Below are positions 28,412 to 40,516 of a stretch of 64,000 bases of DNA, piece after piece. The stretch comes from Daucus carota subsp. sativus (Eukaryota; Streptophyta; Magnoliopsida; Apiales; Apiaceae): assembly GCF_001625215.2 (NCBI RefSeq), contig NC_030383.2, positions 53,316,380-53,380,379 of the forward strand. Direction: 5' to 3'. Each line of letters starts with the position of its first letter. The stretch's first letter is position 1. A program made the translations under genes and the position numbers. The notes under the pieces were generated by a model. The model saw nothing but the letters and a program-made list of their open reading frames with translations. It did no database searches and was not told where the DNA came from.

Positions 28412-29471
28412 GATTATGAGTATGGGTTGCAATCACCTCTGCTGCTACGCGAAATAAACTAGTCCAAATTTCATTTTCAACTGTTAAGCCAAGGTGTGCG
28501 TTTATGAGAAGCATCAGCTTAAAAGTAGCTTTCATTTTCCTTCATTAGTTTATATTAAAAAGCTACAAATCTATATAATTCTTAAAGCATGAGTCATTTT
28601 TTAAGGCTGCTTTGGTAATTTCACATTCTCTTGGATCAACCCGTTAAGCTCCGGATTGACCCAGCAGCTTTCTCATTCAAATTAACACTATGAAAGCATA
28701 TTTCGGGTTTTTATGCGACCCACCCGATTTCCACTGGATATGCAGCATGTTCCTGCCATATCAGGAGCGTTGCATTTAATGTTGTTCCTTCGATCATGCC
28801 ACTCATTACGCTTTTTGTATGACAAGTCTAATTATTTTTGGTATGTTTTCAAAATAAAATTTATACCTAAATTTCAGTATATTCTAAAAGGAATACAAAA
28901 AATCATATGTGACACAAAACAAATGATGTCCCAATCATAATGAGATGAGATTTTTGGTATGTTATCAAACAAATTTTTATATAGAAAATCATGTTTACTG
29001 ATATTATTGACTAGAATATCCATTAGTGATACGATGTTTTTATTTGTGAGTTCCTTTTCATTGCAAAGAATATCAATCATCAGTGATCTTCTTCAACATT
29101 CCTTCTAATTTAAATACTTGATATCTTTGTTATTATCAATTAGCACGACAAAATTATCAAATTATGAGCTGCTTCTACTCTAAATCTTTCTTTACATATC
29201 TTTATACAATTTAGTTGAAGCAGCTGTGATATCCTTCCGATTGAATACAGAAGGAATGCATGATCAGACATGCAAAATCAGTGGTTTTGACCGTGTTTCC
29301 TCCTTTAATACATCAATGCTATAAATAAAGATGCAGAATTGTCATCTTTCTCCAAGGCTCCTGCAGGACACGCCAATCATACAGGTTGTGTGTTTTTTTG
29401 TCATAGTTACTATGTTCTTGAGTGCTTTCTATATACTGACCCCGCATTTTTACATATAATCTCTTCCAGTG
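28412..29471. other. Intergenic region, SDR copy 2 to RPA-like pseudogene
   Basis: The first part holds the presumed SDR copy 2 promoter. No gene is recognised in 28600-29460; the short frames on both strands are featureless. No repeats with clear ends. Confidence 0.4.
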
Positions 29472-30709
29472 ATGAGCTTCCACGAACATATCTTCTCTAT
29501 TGACACAAGTAAGCTGACATGGACACTTAAGGTGAGGGTTACAAGGATGTGGCCGACACTTGATAATCAAGGCAATGTTGTTAGGCACAATATGATTCTT
29601 CTGGATTGTTTGGTAAGCGTCTTTTTCCCTTTTTTTGCATGGTCGAAGTGTTGCTTTACATTTGAAAACTGTCCCAAATTTGCTGGACATGCACATTCAC
29701 GCAATTGTAAGGCCAGAAATATGGAATCAAATCAATCCTAATGTGCTTGAGGGAGGTTTATACATTATAAGGAATTTCCAGATGCTTCCTCCTCAGGGCC
29801 GTCTTAGGCCAGTAAGAATTAACAAATGTATTTTATTGATCCAGACCACCACCATTAATGCTATTCCCGTCGACGACTTTGCTATTCGTTTGCATAAGTT
29901 TGAAATTGCACCACTGTCCATTCTAGAGGAACTTATTGAATCTGATGATCCAGAGTACAAGCCATGTTATGCAGCAGGTATGGACAATTTTATACATTAT
30001 AATACCTTATGTACTATATCAAGTAAACAATATATTGATGTTTCGAGCAGATGTGGTGGGAGTTCTTCATGCGCTACAACCTATCCGGATTATAAGGTCA
30101 AGTAATATTGACAAGCATGTCGTCCGTTTCTCTATATCCGATGGCAGGTTTATTTTTTTCGAAAGCTCTATCACGTGCTAATTACTATCATTTTCTGTCA
30201 ACTATACTATATTGGACGAATTAAGTTTTTTACTGTAACATGTAGTGATTCGTTTGGGTTTTTACAAGGATCTCAATCCCGGTTCATTTCTTTGGGCCAC
30301 CAAACGAAAACACTGAATAACTATACGGCCATGATCTTCAGAATTAGATAATAGTTATTCTTGCATGTGTAAGAATTAGTCGTTTTGGAGGTAAACATCT
30401 TTCACTCTTGAACTTTATTTTCAATCCATATATGATTCGTTGATCACATTCATGGGTGTAATGATCTGTCACCATTTTCAAAGAGAATCCACATCACCAA
30501 CTTGCCTGGCTCAAAGATTTACATTAATCTCCAATATCATGATGTTACTGAATTGAGGCAGAGGTTCAATAAGTTATTTTTTTAATTATAAATTTATTTC
30601 ATAAATTGTTTCATAAATATCACAATATCACTAATATAAAAAATGATCATACTAAGTCGTGTTGTTTTCATGTCTTAGGTTGGCAGAAGATGAAGACCAG
30701 AATCCGTAG
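29472..30709 (+). pseudogene. RPA-like OB-fold protein gene, broken copy
   Basis: Homologue of the intact gene at 32687-34153. Recognisable exons: 29472-29612 (WTLKVRVTRMW, HNMILLDC), about 29686-29977 (HAIVRPEIW, EGGLYIIRNF), 30051-30147 (VVGVLHALQPIR, FSISDG), one starting near 30275 (VHFFGPPNENTE), one near 30485-30585 (ITNLPGSKIYINL) and a last one ending at 30709. The first and third exons have exactly the same lengths as their counterparts in the intact gene (141 and 97 bp). Two lesions are visible: no canonical acceptor AG precedes the second exon, and an in-frame TAA at 30318-30320 replaces a codon that is CAA in the intact copy. It could encode a shortened protein if an alternative splice is used, but decay is more likely. 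Confidence 0.75.
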
Positions 30710-31097
30710 ATAAAAATCTGCAATCGCACGTTATCTGCTTCTATATAAGATTACATTCCTTGAGTCATGGAATATTTCTATAGGTTGCCCTTTTAAATTA
30801 AAAATAAATAGATTATCATTTTGTTAAGGAGTTGTGATGATTCTGTTTCATTTGAATAAGGATATTTACCCAACGTATTCTTAATCACAATCTTGATGTA
30901 ACAGTTTATCAACAAATCTATTGGAGATACATTGTTTATTTTAATATTTTAATTATCAGTTCCAGGTTCGTTGTAATTGTTTCTCTTATTTTGTTCTCCC
31001 ATAATCTGGGCCTTGATTTTAGCACCTCATCCTACAATATAATTGATAAATTTCAACTATGTCACTGAGATTGATATAGAATCTTCCTCTCACAAAT

Positions 31098-31980
31098 TAT
31101 AGCCCATGATCAAATAATATATTTAACGTATCAATTATCAAAATGTCCACATCAAAAATTTATATTTACTTATAAGTATTTAATTCTATAATATATAATA
31201 TATAATTATTTATATTTATTTATTTATATAAATATTTGACGTATATATGTATTTATTCCTAAGACTAATTTTCATTGAGTTGAAGGTGGCGTAACACTTG
31301 ATCATTGCTATATTTATTTGCTTTAACTTTTCAAGTACGTTTTCAATATAGAAAAAAAAGTAATTCTACACGTTATTTTTAATATTTTTAATAGGTAAAG
31401 TTTATATCGAAGAATATAAAGTTTATTGTTATAATTATAAAAAAATTAATTGTAACTCAATTATGTTGAGGATTCTCATAAATCCATTTGGAGAAACATA
31501 TGATCAACTTAATTATGGTTATTGATCACTAATATACATATATCCATATCCATATTCCATATTTGTTGAAAAGACACCACACACATGACTTCTAACGACC
31601 AGATTCATTGTATCTTTCTATCGCACATGTTTTTTCCTACATTTTAGGCCTTAATTTTAGCACATCAACCTAAATTTTTTTTATAAACTTCAAGAAAATC
31701 ATTGAATTTTATAATTGATCTTCTTCTCCGAAATTATGGTCGAAGATTAGAAATCGAGATTATCTGAAATGTTATCACAAGCGTGAATTATAACAACCAG
31801 GTTCTTTTTTTAATTCTATCACCTATGTTGTTGTCTTACATAATAAGCCTTGATTTAAGCACATCATCCACAAAAAAATAATTGACAAATCATTGTATTT
31901 GATAATGCATCTCTTTCTCCTAAATTATAGCCAAAGATTGTCCCTTAAATGATAACTAAATTAGAGAGTTAGAGGACTAG
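31098..31980. repeat. Downstream duplicated segment, copy 1
   Basis: Begins TTATAGCCCATGATCAAAT and matches 34455-35740 at high identity over its whole length (shared blocks include AAAATGTCCACATCAAAAA, TTATTTATATAAA, CTAAGACTAATTTTCATTGA, ACATATGATCAACTTAATT and GAGAGTTAGAGGACTAGATCA). It follows the broken RPA-like copy, as its partner follows the intact copy, so both belong to one tandem duplication. A third, shorter and more diverged version of the second half is visible at about 32335-32475. Non-coding. Confidence 0.85.
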
Positions 31981-32686
31981 ATCAAGTTATATATCTTACG
32001 ATAAATTATTCAAAAATAAATATAAAATTTCCTAAAATTTTAAAATTCGAGATATATTTTACAATTTCTCTTCAAATCAAAATAAGATTCTAAGTTGGTT
32101 TTTTTTGTAATGCGCGGTTTTACTATGTTTGTCTTTTGAAAGTTGAACTTCTTGCTTTCAATTATCATGATGTATCTTTATTATATCTTTTTTTCTTTGG
32201 TTGCTATGTTTGCATATCTCGAATAAGTTACAGATTAGTGCTTACAAGTTGCAAAACAATGGTGACAGCTACGAAATATGCATATTCTGTAATTTGAACT
32301 CCAAAATTTTTATATTATTTTATTAAATTTTATAACTCCAAAAATGTGATTTTTATAACCATGTTGTTGTCCTACGGCCTTGATTTCACCACATCATCGA
32401 CAAAATAATTGATAAACTACAAAAAAATCATTGTATCTAATAATGCACCTTCTTCTCCTCAATTATAGCCCAAAATTATGTACACGTGTATATACACTTT
32501 ACTGATTGTAAATCATCTCTTGACTCATGCACTTGCATCATTCAAACACTTGCATTATTTGAAAAGCTATGATATAAATATAGGTATCTTGGTCTTTATT
32601 TTTCATCGATCATCTGACAATACACATCCTCTGTAATTATCTTATATTTTCTACAAAAATTCTTTAAGCTGATCTTTTTCTTTGCT

Positions 32687-34153
32687 ATGGAGGACCATCA
32701 ACATATTGCATTGGTCAACGAGTCCCAGACAGATTGGATCATAAAAGTACGAGCAACACGAATTTGGGCAGCGAAAAGACAAAATGGTGACATTAGTTTG
32801 CATCATTTAATTCTTCTTGACTGTCAGGTATGATATGTGCTGATACGTTTTTTCATAAATTTATTATTATTTATATGTGTTATGCGTTATTCTATACAAA
32901 TTATTTTACAATTACAGAACAATCACATGAGTGCCACTGTTAGGCCGGATGTTTGGGAATTGTTTCGTGATATATATCGCGAAGGCGGTTTATACCTTAT
33001 AAACAAGATGGTTGTGCGACCGGCATTTGGTTATTATCGGTCTGTGAGTGCGGAAAAAAGGATCATTCTACTTCCATCAACCGTGGTCACTGTGTTGAGC
33101 GATGATGGTGTGATTCCGGATCATAAGTTTGAATTTGTTCCTCTTCAAGATCTGAATCCGTATTCAGTCGATCCTTTTCAGGAACATACACCAATTTTTT
33201 CACCAGGTTGTTATACTGTAGTAAGCATAAAAATTACATTTTACGATATTGTAACACGATTTTATAAATATTAAATTTTCATGATTAGTTAATTATTACA
33301 ATTGGTTTTGATTGTGATGATATGACAGTTTAAAAATTATTCTGCAGACATTATTGGAGTTCTTGAAAACCTTCAACCAATACAGACTCTTCAGACCATC
33401 CATGTTCCGAGAGAAGTTGTAAAGTTTGTAGTCTCTGATGGAAGGTAGTATTTATTTCTATGTGTTATTATGTTACCGATACCAGTAGCAACAATCAGGC
33501 AATGATAATTATGTTATATGTTCCATATGTTGTGTAATTATTTAAAATTATATAAAATTATATATTTTACAATTGTGTAAAAATATATATATATATTTAT
33601 ATAATTATATAACAATATAACAACATATATTAATATAATATATGATTTAAGAAATAGGAAGTGGAAGTTGTGATTCACACTAATCCTTAATATTGTTAAT
33701 CCTTAATATTGTCACAGTACCAGACACCCGGTAAGCTTTTTTGGGCCACCTGATGCAAACACGGCGCAACTGTATAATCACCTGCCTACGGAATTGCTGA
33801 GGATTCTAATAATATCAAGTAGTAGGATTACCAACATCATGGGTATCAATTAGAAAATTACTGCTAAAATTATTGCTGGGTAATGCAATTATTCATATAA
33901 ACATCTATTTCGTTGTATTTTCCAGGTAAAATGTGTATATCCAATTTACCGTATTCGCGTATATACATTGATCTCGATCTTCCACAAGTTTCCTACTTCA
34001 AGCAGAGGTAATCCTTTACTATTCAAATTGTTTGTTTTCCTATAGGTTGGTAGCACTTCATTAGTGTGTAATGGTTTGCGTTTTTTTGGTACTTCAATTG
34101 TTATTTTCAGGTTCGTGATGGAAGGATACCAACCTCCGATCTTTCACGGATGA
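32687..34153 (+). CDS. RPA-like single-strand DNA binding protein (OB-fold)
   Basis: Protein resembling plant replication protein A 70-kDa subunit fragments (DUF223 type OB-fold). Exons 32687-32827, 32918-33206, 33348-33444, 33718-33842, 33926-34007 and 34111-34153 all have GT-AG borders and join in one open frame of 258 residues. Family features: WIIKVRATRIW and HHLILLDCQ in the first OB strand set, ATVRPDVWELF and EGGLYLI, DIIGVLENLQPI, VVKFVVSDG, VSFFGPPDAN, then NLPYSRIYIDLD. It is far shorter than RPA70 itself (about 600-650 residues), and lacks a visible C4 zinc ribbon. Such short proteins are common in plants and also occur in Helitrons as RPA-like genes; Helitron-like termini lie 3-5 kb downstream. 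Whether this is a host gene or a transposon-derived gene cannot be decided from the sequence. Confidence 0.8.
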
Positions 34154-34454
34154 TGATGATCAATGTCAAGAGATTTAGAGATTTTAATGTGTAATTTGAA
34201 ACAATCTTTTTGATTATAACAGTTCGGTTTCTTATGCATATATTCAGAAAATTACTGCATCTAATCTTTCGTTTTACTGCTTCAAGGTTATTTTTAAATT
34301 GTATTTTTGTATATTTAACACCTTAATTTTGTCAATAAAAAAAATTGCATAAATATAATGCCAAGTCATTAGTTTTATATACTTTGATTACTCATACAAT
34401 AGCAAGATTACTCATTGCAATATGAATTTTATATGGGTAACAAGATTTAAAAAA

Positions 34455-35740
34455 TTATAGCCCATGATCAAATAATATATTTAACGTATCAATTATCAAA
34501 ATGTCCACATCAAAAATGTATATTTACTTATAAGTATTTAATTCTATAATATATAATATATAATTATTTATATTTATTTATTTATATAAATAAATATTTA
34601 TCGTATATACGTATTTATTCCTAAGACTAATTTTCATTGAATTGAATGTGACTTAACACTTGACCATTGCTATATTTATTTGCTTTAACTTTTCAAGCAC
34701 GTTTTCAATATAGAAAAAAAATACTTCGACACGTTATTTTAATAGGTAAAGTATATATCGAAAAATATAAAGTTTATTGTTATAATTATAAAAAAACATT
34801 AATTTTTAACTCAATTATGTTGAAGATTCCCATAAATCTATTTGTAGAAACATATGATCAACTTAATTATGGTTATTGATCACTAATATACTTGAGTTAA
34901 GTTCTATGGAGTACATAAAAACATTGGAGTATTGGAGTACAAATCACAATTTTTTAGTTTGATCCTATATAATATCTTTGATTATCCTAATTTTGATATA
35001 ATCTATCATTTATAAGTTGTCTTGCACATAATTGTTAATTAATCATTAATATCTTTCAACTTTAACAAGTATTAAGATTATTGTTCTGCTTATTAGTTAT
35101 ATTGCAGAACATAGAGTCCTATGATTTATAAAAGTAATTATTCTACCATTTGATCACGATGTTTATGTTGCAGAACAAAATGTGCAGGTTGTCAAGTATT
35201 TACAAATATTATTGGACAAAAAAAAATTGAAATTTAGATGACTAGATTACATTTTATCAAACTTTGTACTCCAATACTCCAATTTTTTTTGTACTCCATA
35301 GAACTTAACTCTATAAATATATCCATATCCATATTTCATATTTGTTGAAACGACATTTTAAGCCTTGATTTTAGCACATCAACCTAAAATTAATTTATAA
35401 ACTTCAAGAAAATCATTGAATTTTATAATTGATCTTCTTCTCCAAAATTATGGTCGAAGATTAGGAATCGAGATTATTTGAAATGTTATCACAAGCGTGA
35501 ATTATAACGACCAAGTTCTTTCTTTATTTTTATCACCTATGTTGTTGTCTTGCATAATTAATAAGCCATGATTTAAGCACATCATCCACAAAAAAATAAT
35601 TGGCAAATCATTATATTTGATAATGCATCTCTTTCTCCTAAATTATAGCCAAAGATTGTCCCTCGAATGATAACTAAATTAGAGAGTTAGAGGACTAGAT
35701 CAGGTTATATATCTTACGTTAAATTATCCAAAAAAATATA
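34455..35740. repeat. Downstream duplicated segment, copy 2 (with MITE)
   Basis: Partner of 31098-31980, differing mainly by the insertion of the element at 34893-35312 and by a few short indels such as an extra AAATA near 34587. The order of shared blocks is unchanged. It lies 300 bp beyond the stop codon of the intact RPA-like gene. Non-coding; the frame at 34667-34879 is repeat sequence. Confidence 0.85.
34893..35312. mobile_element. MITE with long inverted termini, empty site known
   Basis: The terminal 21 bp are perfect inverted repeats (34894-34914 and 35291-35311, beginning GAGTTAAGTTCTATGGAGTAC without its last base on writing) and the similarity extends inward through a second block around GGAGTATTGGAGTAC. 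The interior is AT-rich and non-coding. The paralogous segment at about 31530-31545 reads straight through (AATATACATATATCC), so the insertion came after the segmental duplication. The class is unclear. Confidence 0.8.
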
Positions 35741-36424
35741 AATTTACGTATATTTTTTATAATAAATATTTCTTTTATAATATATGAATCTTATTATAAC
35801 AGATTCAATCTTATTTCTTTTCAGATACTTGAATCTAGCCTGTTATAACTTATATGTAGATAAGAAAACATAAGCAAAGTTTATTTGATTTTCAATGATT
35901 TTGGCATTTATTATTACAATCCATTTTTGTATAAAATATAGTGGCTTCCATATACATTATATTCAATAAGCAAATCAAGATTTTTTGTTATAATTTCAGA
36001 TTAATGAAATCTTTTCTCACTTCACAATTTTAGTTCTTGATGATGAAGTTTTTATATATTAGATTTTTTTAATTTCCAAAGGATCTAGCAAGCTATAATT
36101 CATATGCAAATAAGAAAACGTAATCAAACTTAATTTAATTTTCACTACTTTTAGCATATATTACTACAATGTTTTTTCGTATAATTTGTGCAATTATCAA
36201 TTTTCAATATAGGCAATAATTGTAGCATATAATTTTAGTAATGTAACTGAATTATGACCACATATGTATTCTTTTATTGATGTATTCCTTCAAAGTTAAT
36301 TATTCCTTAACTTATTTATCAATTTTTATTAAGGACGGGAGGAAATTCTATCATCAACATATTCACCTTAATTTTATAATTAAGGAATGGATGGAAGCTT
36401 TATAATCTGCATATTCAGGTTAAG

Positions 36425-36860
36425 AGGGATGTATTGGATTGAATTTCAAAGCATTTTTTTTTTCATTCATGAAATCCGAGGGTATTCGATTGGGATTGTT
36501 TGAAATCTATTAAAATCTTGAGGTATTCGATTGAAATTTTAAATTATGCTACAAAATCAGGTAGTATTCAACTGGGATTTTAAATTATGCTTTAAAATCC
36601 GATGGTGTTCAATTGGTATTGTTTAAAATCCATTAAAATCTGATAATATTCAAATGCTGATGGATTTTTTTGGATTTTATAAAATGATGGATTTTGTGGC
36701 AGCCTTCAGTGTATTTTAAGTTTTTTGAAATCCCACCAAAATCAATGGGATTTTAAAGTACTGTGCCTAAATCCTATCAACTCTGCCACATTTTATCAAG
36801 AATCCGCACAAAATCAGATTCACATACAATCCATTAAAATCCCAATCGAATACACCCCCG
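36425..36860. mobile_element. PIF/Harbinger-like MITE with TAA duplication
   Basis: Termini GGGATGTATTGGATTG and CAATCGAATACACCCC are inverted repeats; the interior repeats GTATTCGATTGGGATT several times. TAA flanks both ends (36422-36424 and 36861-36863). The corresponding sites in the other two array units (near 37745 and 38945) read AGRTTAAGTTT without insertion. A 3-bp TAA target points to PIF/Harbinger. Related, more diverged sequence occurs at 39868-40292. Confidence 0.82.
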
Positions 36861-38381
36861 TAAGTTTAAAATTATTTCTGTTTCTAAATAAAAAGATTTA
36901 TATAGTCTGCGTCGCTATAATTTCTGTTGCGTGATTTTATTTATTTTTAATCAAATTCGTATATATTATCTTTAACATATATAACGTACTTATCGCCAAT
37001 AACATAACACGATCATTATGACTCTTACATACGTTACCTTTCATAACTTATATTTCATATCATACTGTTTGTTAATAAAAAATGTATAACTTAACTAGCT
37101 AGATAAAATAAAACAAAAAATCATACCCGTGTGCGAAGCACAGACCAAAATGCTATGAGCATATTTTCATTTAAATAACTTAACAATATAATTTTTTTAC
37201 ATACAATTAATTGTAATTTTGTTATTTTAGTTAAGATGCGAGGGGTCGCCGTTAGGCGACCCTGAGAAATTTTAATTATATAGTCATTATTATTTTCAAG
37301 TTTTTATAAATATTATAGAAACAATTACCTAATATTTTTTTATTATTTTAAGTATACAAATAATGATTTGATAATAGATCCATAAATTTATAAATATTTA
37401 TTCCAAACTTGAAATATTATTATTATATTAAATATTTGGTTATATTAATAATACTAATGAAAAATCTATTATGTTATAAAATCAATACATAATCTATTCC
37501 ATTATAGACATTTATCACGTTATCTTCTTATTATCAATTTTAAATATAGTCAATAATTGTAGCATATATATAATTTTAGTAATGTAGCTGAATTATAACT
37601 ACATATGTATTCCCCTAAGGTTAATTATTTCTTAACGTATTTATAAATTTTTATTAAGGACGGGAGGAAACTCTATCATCAGCATATTCACCTTAATTTT
37701 ATAATTAAGAAATGGATGGAAGTTTTATAATTTGCATAGTCAGATTAAGTTTATAATTATTTGTGTTTCTAAATATATAGATTTATATAGTCCGCGTCGT
37801 TGCAATTTCTGTTGCGTGATTTTATTTTTTCCCAATCGAATTCGTATATATCATCTTTAACATTTACAACGTACTGATCGTTAATAATATAACACGATTA
37901 TTTTGACTCTTACATACGTTGCCTTTCATAACTTATATCTCATATCATATTGTTTGTTAATAAAAAAATATATAGCTTAACTAGATAAAAAAAACCAAAA
38001 AATCATACTCGTGTGCGTAGCATGGGCCAAATGCTATGAGCATAGTTTCATTTAAAAAACCTAACAATAAAATTTTTTACATACAATTAATTATAAATTT
38101 TGTTATTTTATTTAAGATACGAGGGGTCGCCTGGCGACCCCGAGAAATTTCAATTATATAGTCATTACTATTTTTATGTATTTTATAAATATTTTAGAAA
38201 AAATTACCTAATATTTTTTTATTATTTTAACTATACAAATAATGATTTAATAATAGATCTTTAAACATATAAATTTTTATTCAAAAAATTAAAAACTATT
38301 ATTTTAAATATTTGGTTATATTAATGATACTAATGAAAAATCTATTCCGTTATAAAATCAATAAGAATCTATTCCATCATA

Positions 38382-38693
38382 CTCCCTCCGTCCCAGTCAT
38401 TTGTATACAAATGGCTGGGACACGGAGACCAAGAAAAGGGGTAAAAAATGAGTAAAGGTGGGTGAAAAGTGAGTATAGTGGTGGGACCCATTTATATTTA
38501 ATAATAAATTTGAGATAGTGGAGAAAAGTAGTGGGTGTAATAGTGTTTATATTATTATAGAATGAAGATAGTGGGAGATTGTAGTGGGTGTAGTAGTGTT
38601 TTATATTATAAAAAATTACTATTTTGGGAATGTATAGAAATGATGGGACATCCCAAAAAGGAAACTGTATAGAATTGATTGGGACGAAGGGAG
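38382..38693. mobile_element. Stowaway MITE in third array unit
   Basis: Starts CTCCCTCCGTCCCA and ends TGGGACGAAGGGAG, the classic Stowaway terminal inverted repeat, with TA on both sides (38380-38381 and 38694-38695). It is 312 bp long and non-coding. It interrupts the third unit only; units one and two lack it. Confidence 0.92.
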
Positions 38694-39867
38694 TAGATAT
38701 TTATGACGTATATCTGCTTATTATCAATTTTCAGTATAGACAATAGTTGTAGCATGTAATTTTAGTAATGTAGCTGAATTATAGTTACATATGTATTTCT
38801 TTATTGATGTATTCATTTACGGTTAATTATTTCTTAACCTATTTTTCAATTTTTATTAAGGACGGGAGAAACTCTATCATCAGCATATTCAACTTAATTT
38901 TATAATTAAGGAATGGATGGAAGCTATATAATCTGTATAATCAGGTTAAGTTTAAAATTATTTATGTTTCTAAATACAAAAATTTATATAGTCCGCGTCG
39001 TTATAATTTCTATTGCGTGATTTTATTTTTTTCAATCGACTTTCGTATATATTATTTTTAACATCTACAACGTACGGATCACCAATAACATAACTCGAAT
39101 ATTTTGACTCTTACATACGTGCCTTTTATAACTTATATCTCACATCATCCTGTTTGTTAATAAAAAATGTATAGGTTAACTAGGTAAAAAACAAAAAATC
39201 ATACCCGTGTGCGTAGCACGGGCCAAAATGCTAATAAACACGTTAAATTTCATAACTTAAAACTCATAATAAGTAGTTTGACCGCGTCGATTACCCGTCA
39301 GATTTGGGGTTAATCAAAACAGAAAGTATAAGTTAAGTTGATAAAAAATCAAAGAATAAATACCCGTGTGCGTAGCACGGGCAAAAAAAGCTAGTATTTA
39401 TAAAAGATTGAGATTTTTTTTTTAACTTCTTTTCCAAACCGTTTAATAATTTATAAAAGTTAATTTATTTCTCAATTTTTACTTCACTTATTTAATTTAA
39501 ACAAAAACTCATTTTTTTTTTTAAACTAACTCAAACGCAACGGGAAAGGCTTTTACGAGGACAATTGTCTACTAACACATAGCAATATAAAAATCTTAAG
39601 GTTCGTTGTATTCTAAGACATAATAATATAAAAATATTTGAATGAAGTACAACGAATATTAGTACAAGGAAATATCACAATAAATATAACTCTAGGATTA
39701 CGGTAACAAGCATTTTCAACGGAATTCGTTAATTGTGTGGTAAATCGGTGATGAGCGTTCCAAGTTTGATGTTAAAAAGTAATGTAGCAAGTTCTACTAA
39801 TTAGCTGAATAATATAGTTTTACAACAAAATCTCAAATTAAACCGTTATCCTTTTATTTTATTAGAG

Positions 39868-40292
39868 TGTATTCAATTGAGGTTTTTAAATAAAAAAAAA
39901 AATTCATTCATGAAATTTGATATTATTCAATTTGGATTTTAAAAAATGTATAATAATCTTGGGGTATCCTAAAAAATCTTGTAATATTCAATCGTGATTG
40001 TAAATTATGTTTATTGAATTGAGAGATTATTTAAAATACATTAAAATGTGATGATATTCAAATACTGATTGATTTTCCGGATTTTATAAAAATGATTTTA
40101 TAAAGTCCGGAAAATCCATCAAAATCCATCAAAATCCATAAAATTTTGAAATATTTTACATAAATCTTAACGACTCTCGTCAACTCCGTGACATTTTGTC
40201 AAAAATTCGTATAAAATTAGATCACATATGATTTATTAAAATTCATAAATTATATAAAATTTATTAAAATTTCAGTCAAATAAATCCATGTA
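39868..40292. repeat. Diverged relative of the 36425 MITE
   Basis: AGTGTATTCAATTGAGG, then a poly-A stretch and ATTCATTCATGAAATTTG, followed by several TATTCAAT and ATCCATCAAAATCCAT motifs, mirror the interior of the element at 36425-36860. The right end TCAGTCAAATAAATCC is degraded. Non-coding. Confidence 0.6.
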
Positions 40293-40440
40293 ATATCATT
40301 CTCAACTCTGATAAAAGGAACGGAAAATATATACCATACGAGAAAGTGATATAACCAATCTATTTGTATTTAATTGAATGGAAAATAGTTGTTGAAGATG
40401 CAAAATGCGATTGGTGTAGTCCCTGATTGGAACAAATAAA

Positions 40441-40516
40441 TAAGTTGTTGCAACTACTCAGTAAAGAATCCAAATAAATAAGTTGTTGCAACTACTCAGT
40501 AAAGAATGCGAGTCCA
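40441..40516. repeat. 38-bp tandem duplication
   Basis: TAAGTTGTTGCAACTACTC occurs at 40441 and again at 40479 with near-identical surroundings, giving two copies of a 38-bp unit. Non-coding. The surrounding DNA (40293-41090) holds no gene that I recognise. Confidence 0.8.

Larger units (their letters stand above)
36200..39395. repeat. Tandem array, three ~890-bp units with Helitron-like 3' ends
   Basis: Three units share, in order, GCAATAATTGTAGCAT, AATTTTAGTAATGTA, TATTAAGGACGGGAG, AATTAAGGAATGGATGGAAG, TATAGTCCGCGTCG, AACATATACAACGTAC, ACTCTTACATACGT and a terminal hairpin. After removal of the inserted MITEs the periods are about 900 and 876 bp. Each unit ends in CCCGTGTGCGTAGCACGGG or a variant (37126, 38008, 39204 and a further one at 39363). 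At the last two, the hairpin is followed within 10 bases by CTAA-T (39231) and CTAG-T (39391), matching the Helitron 3' rule (hairpin then CTRR, insertion before T). No Helitron helicase is present. The pieces between units also contain CGAGGGGTCGC hairpins. Confidence 0.75.

Noticed and set aside
37239-37270. GGGTCGCC...GGCGACCC hairpins resembling a CRISPR or terminator
   Set aside because: They recur once per array unit in plant DNA and belong to the Helitron-like repeat; no CRISPR spacing or bacterial context.
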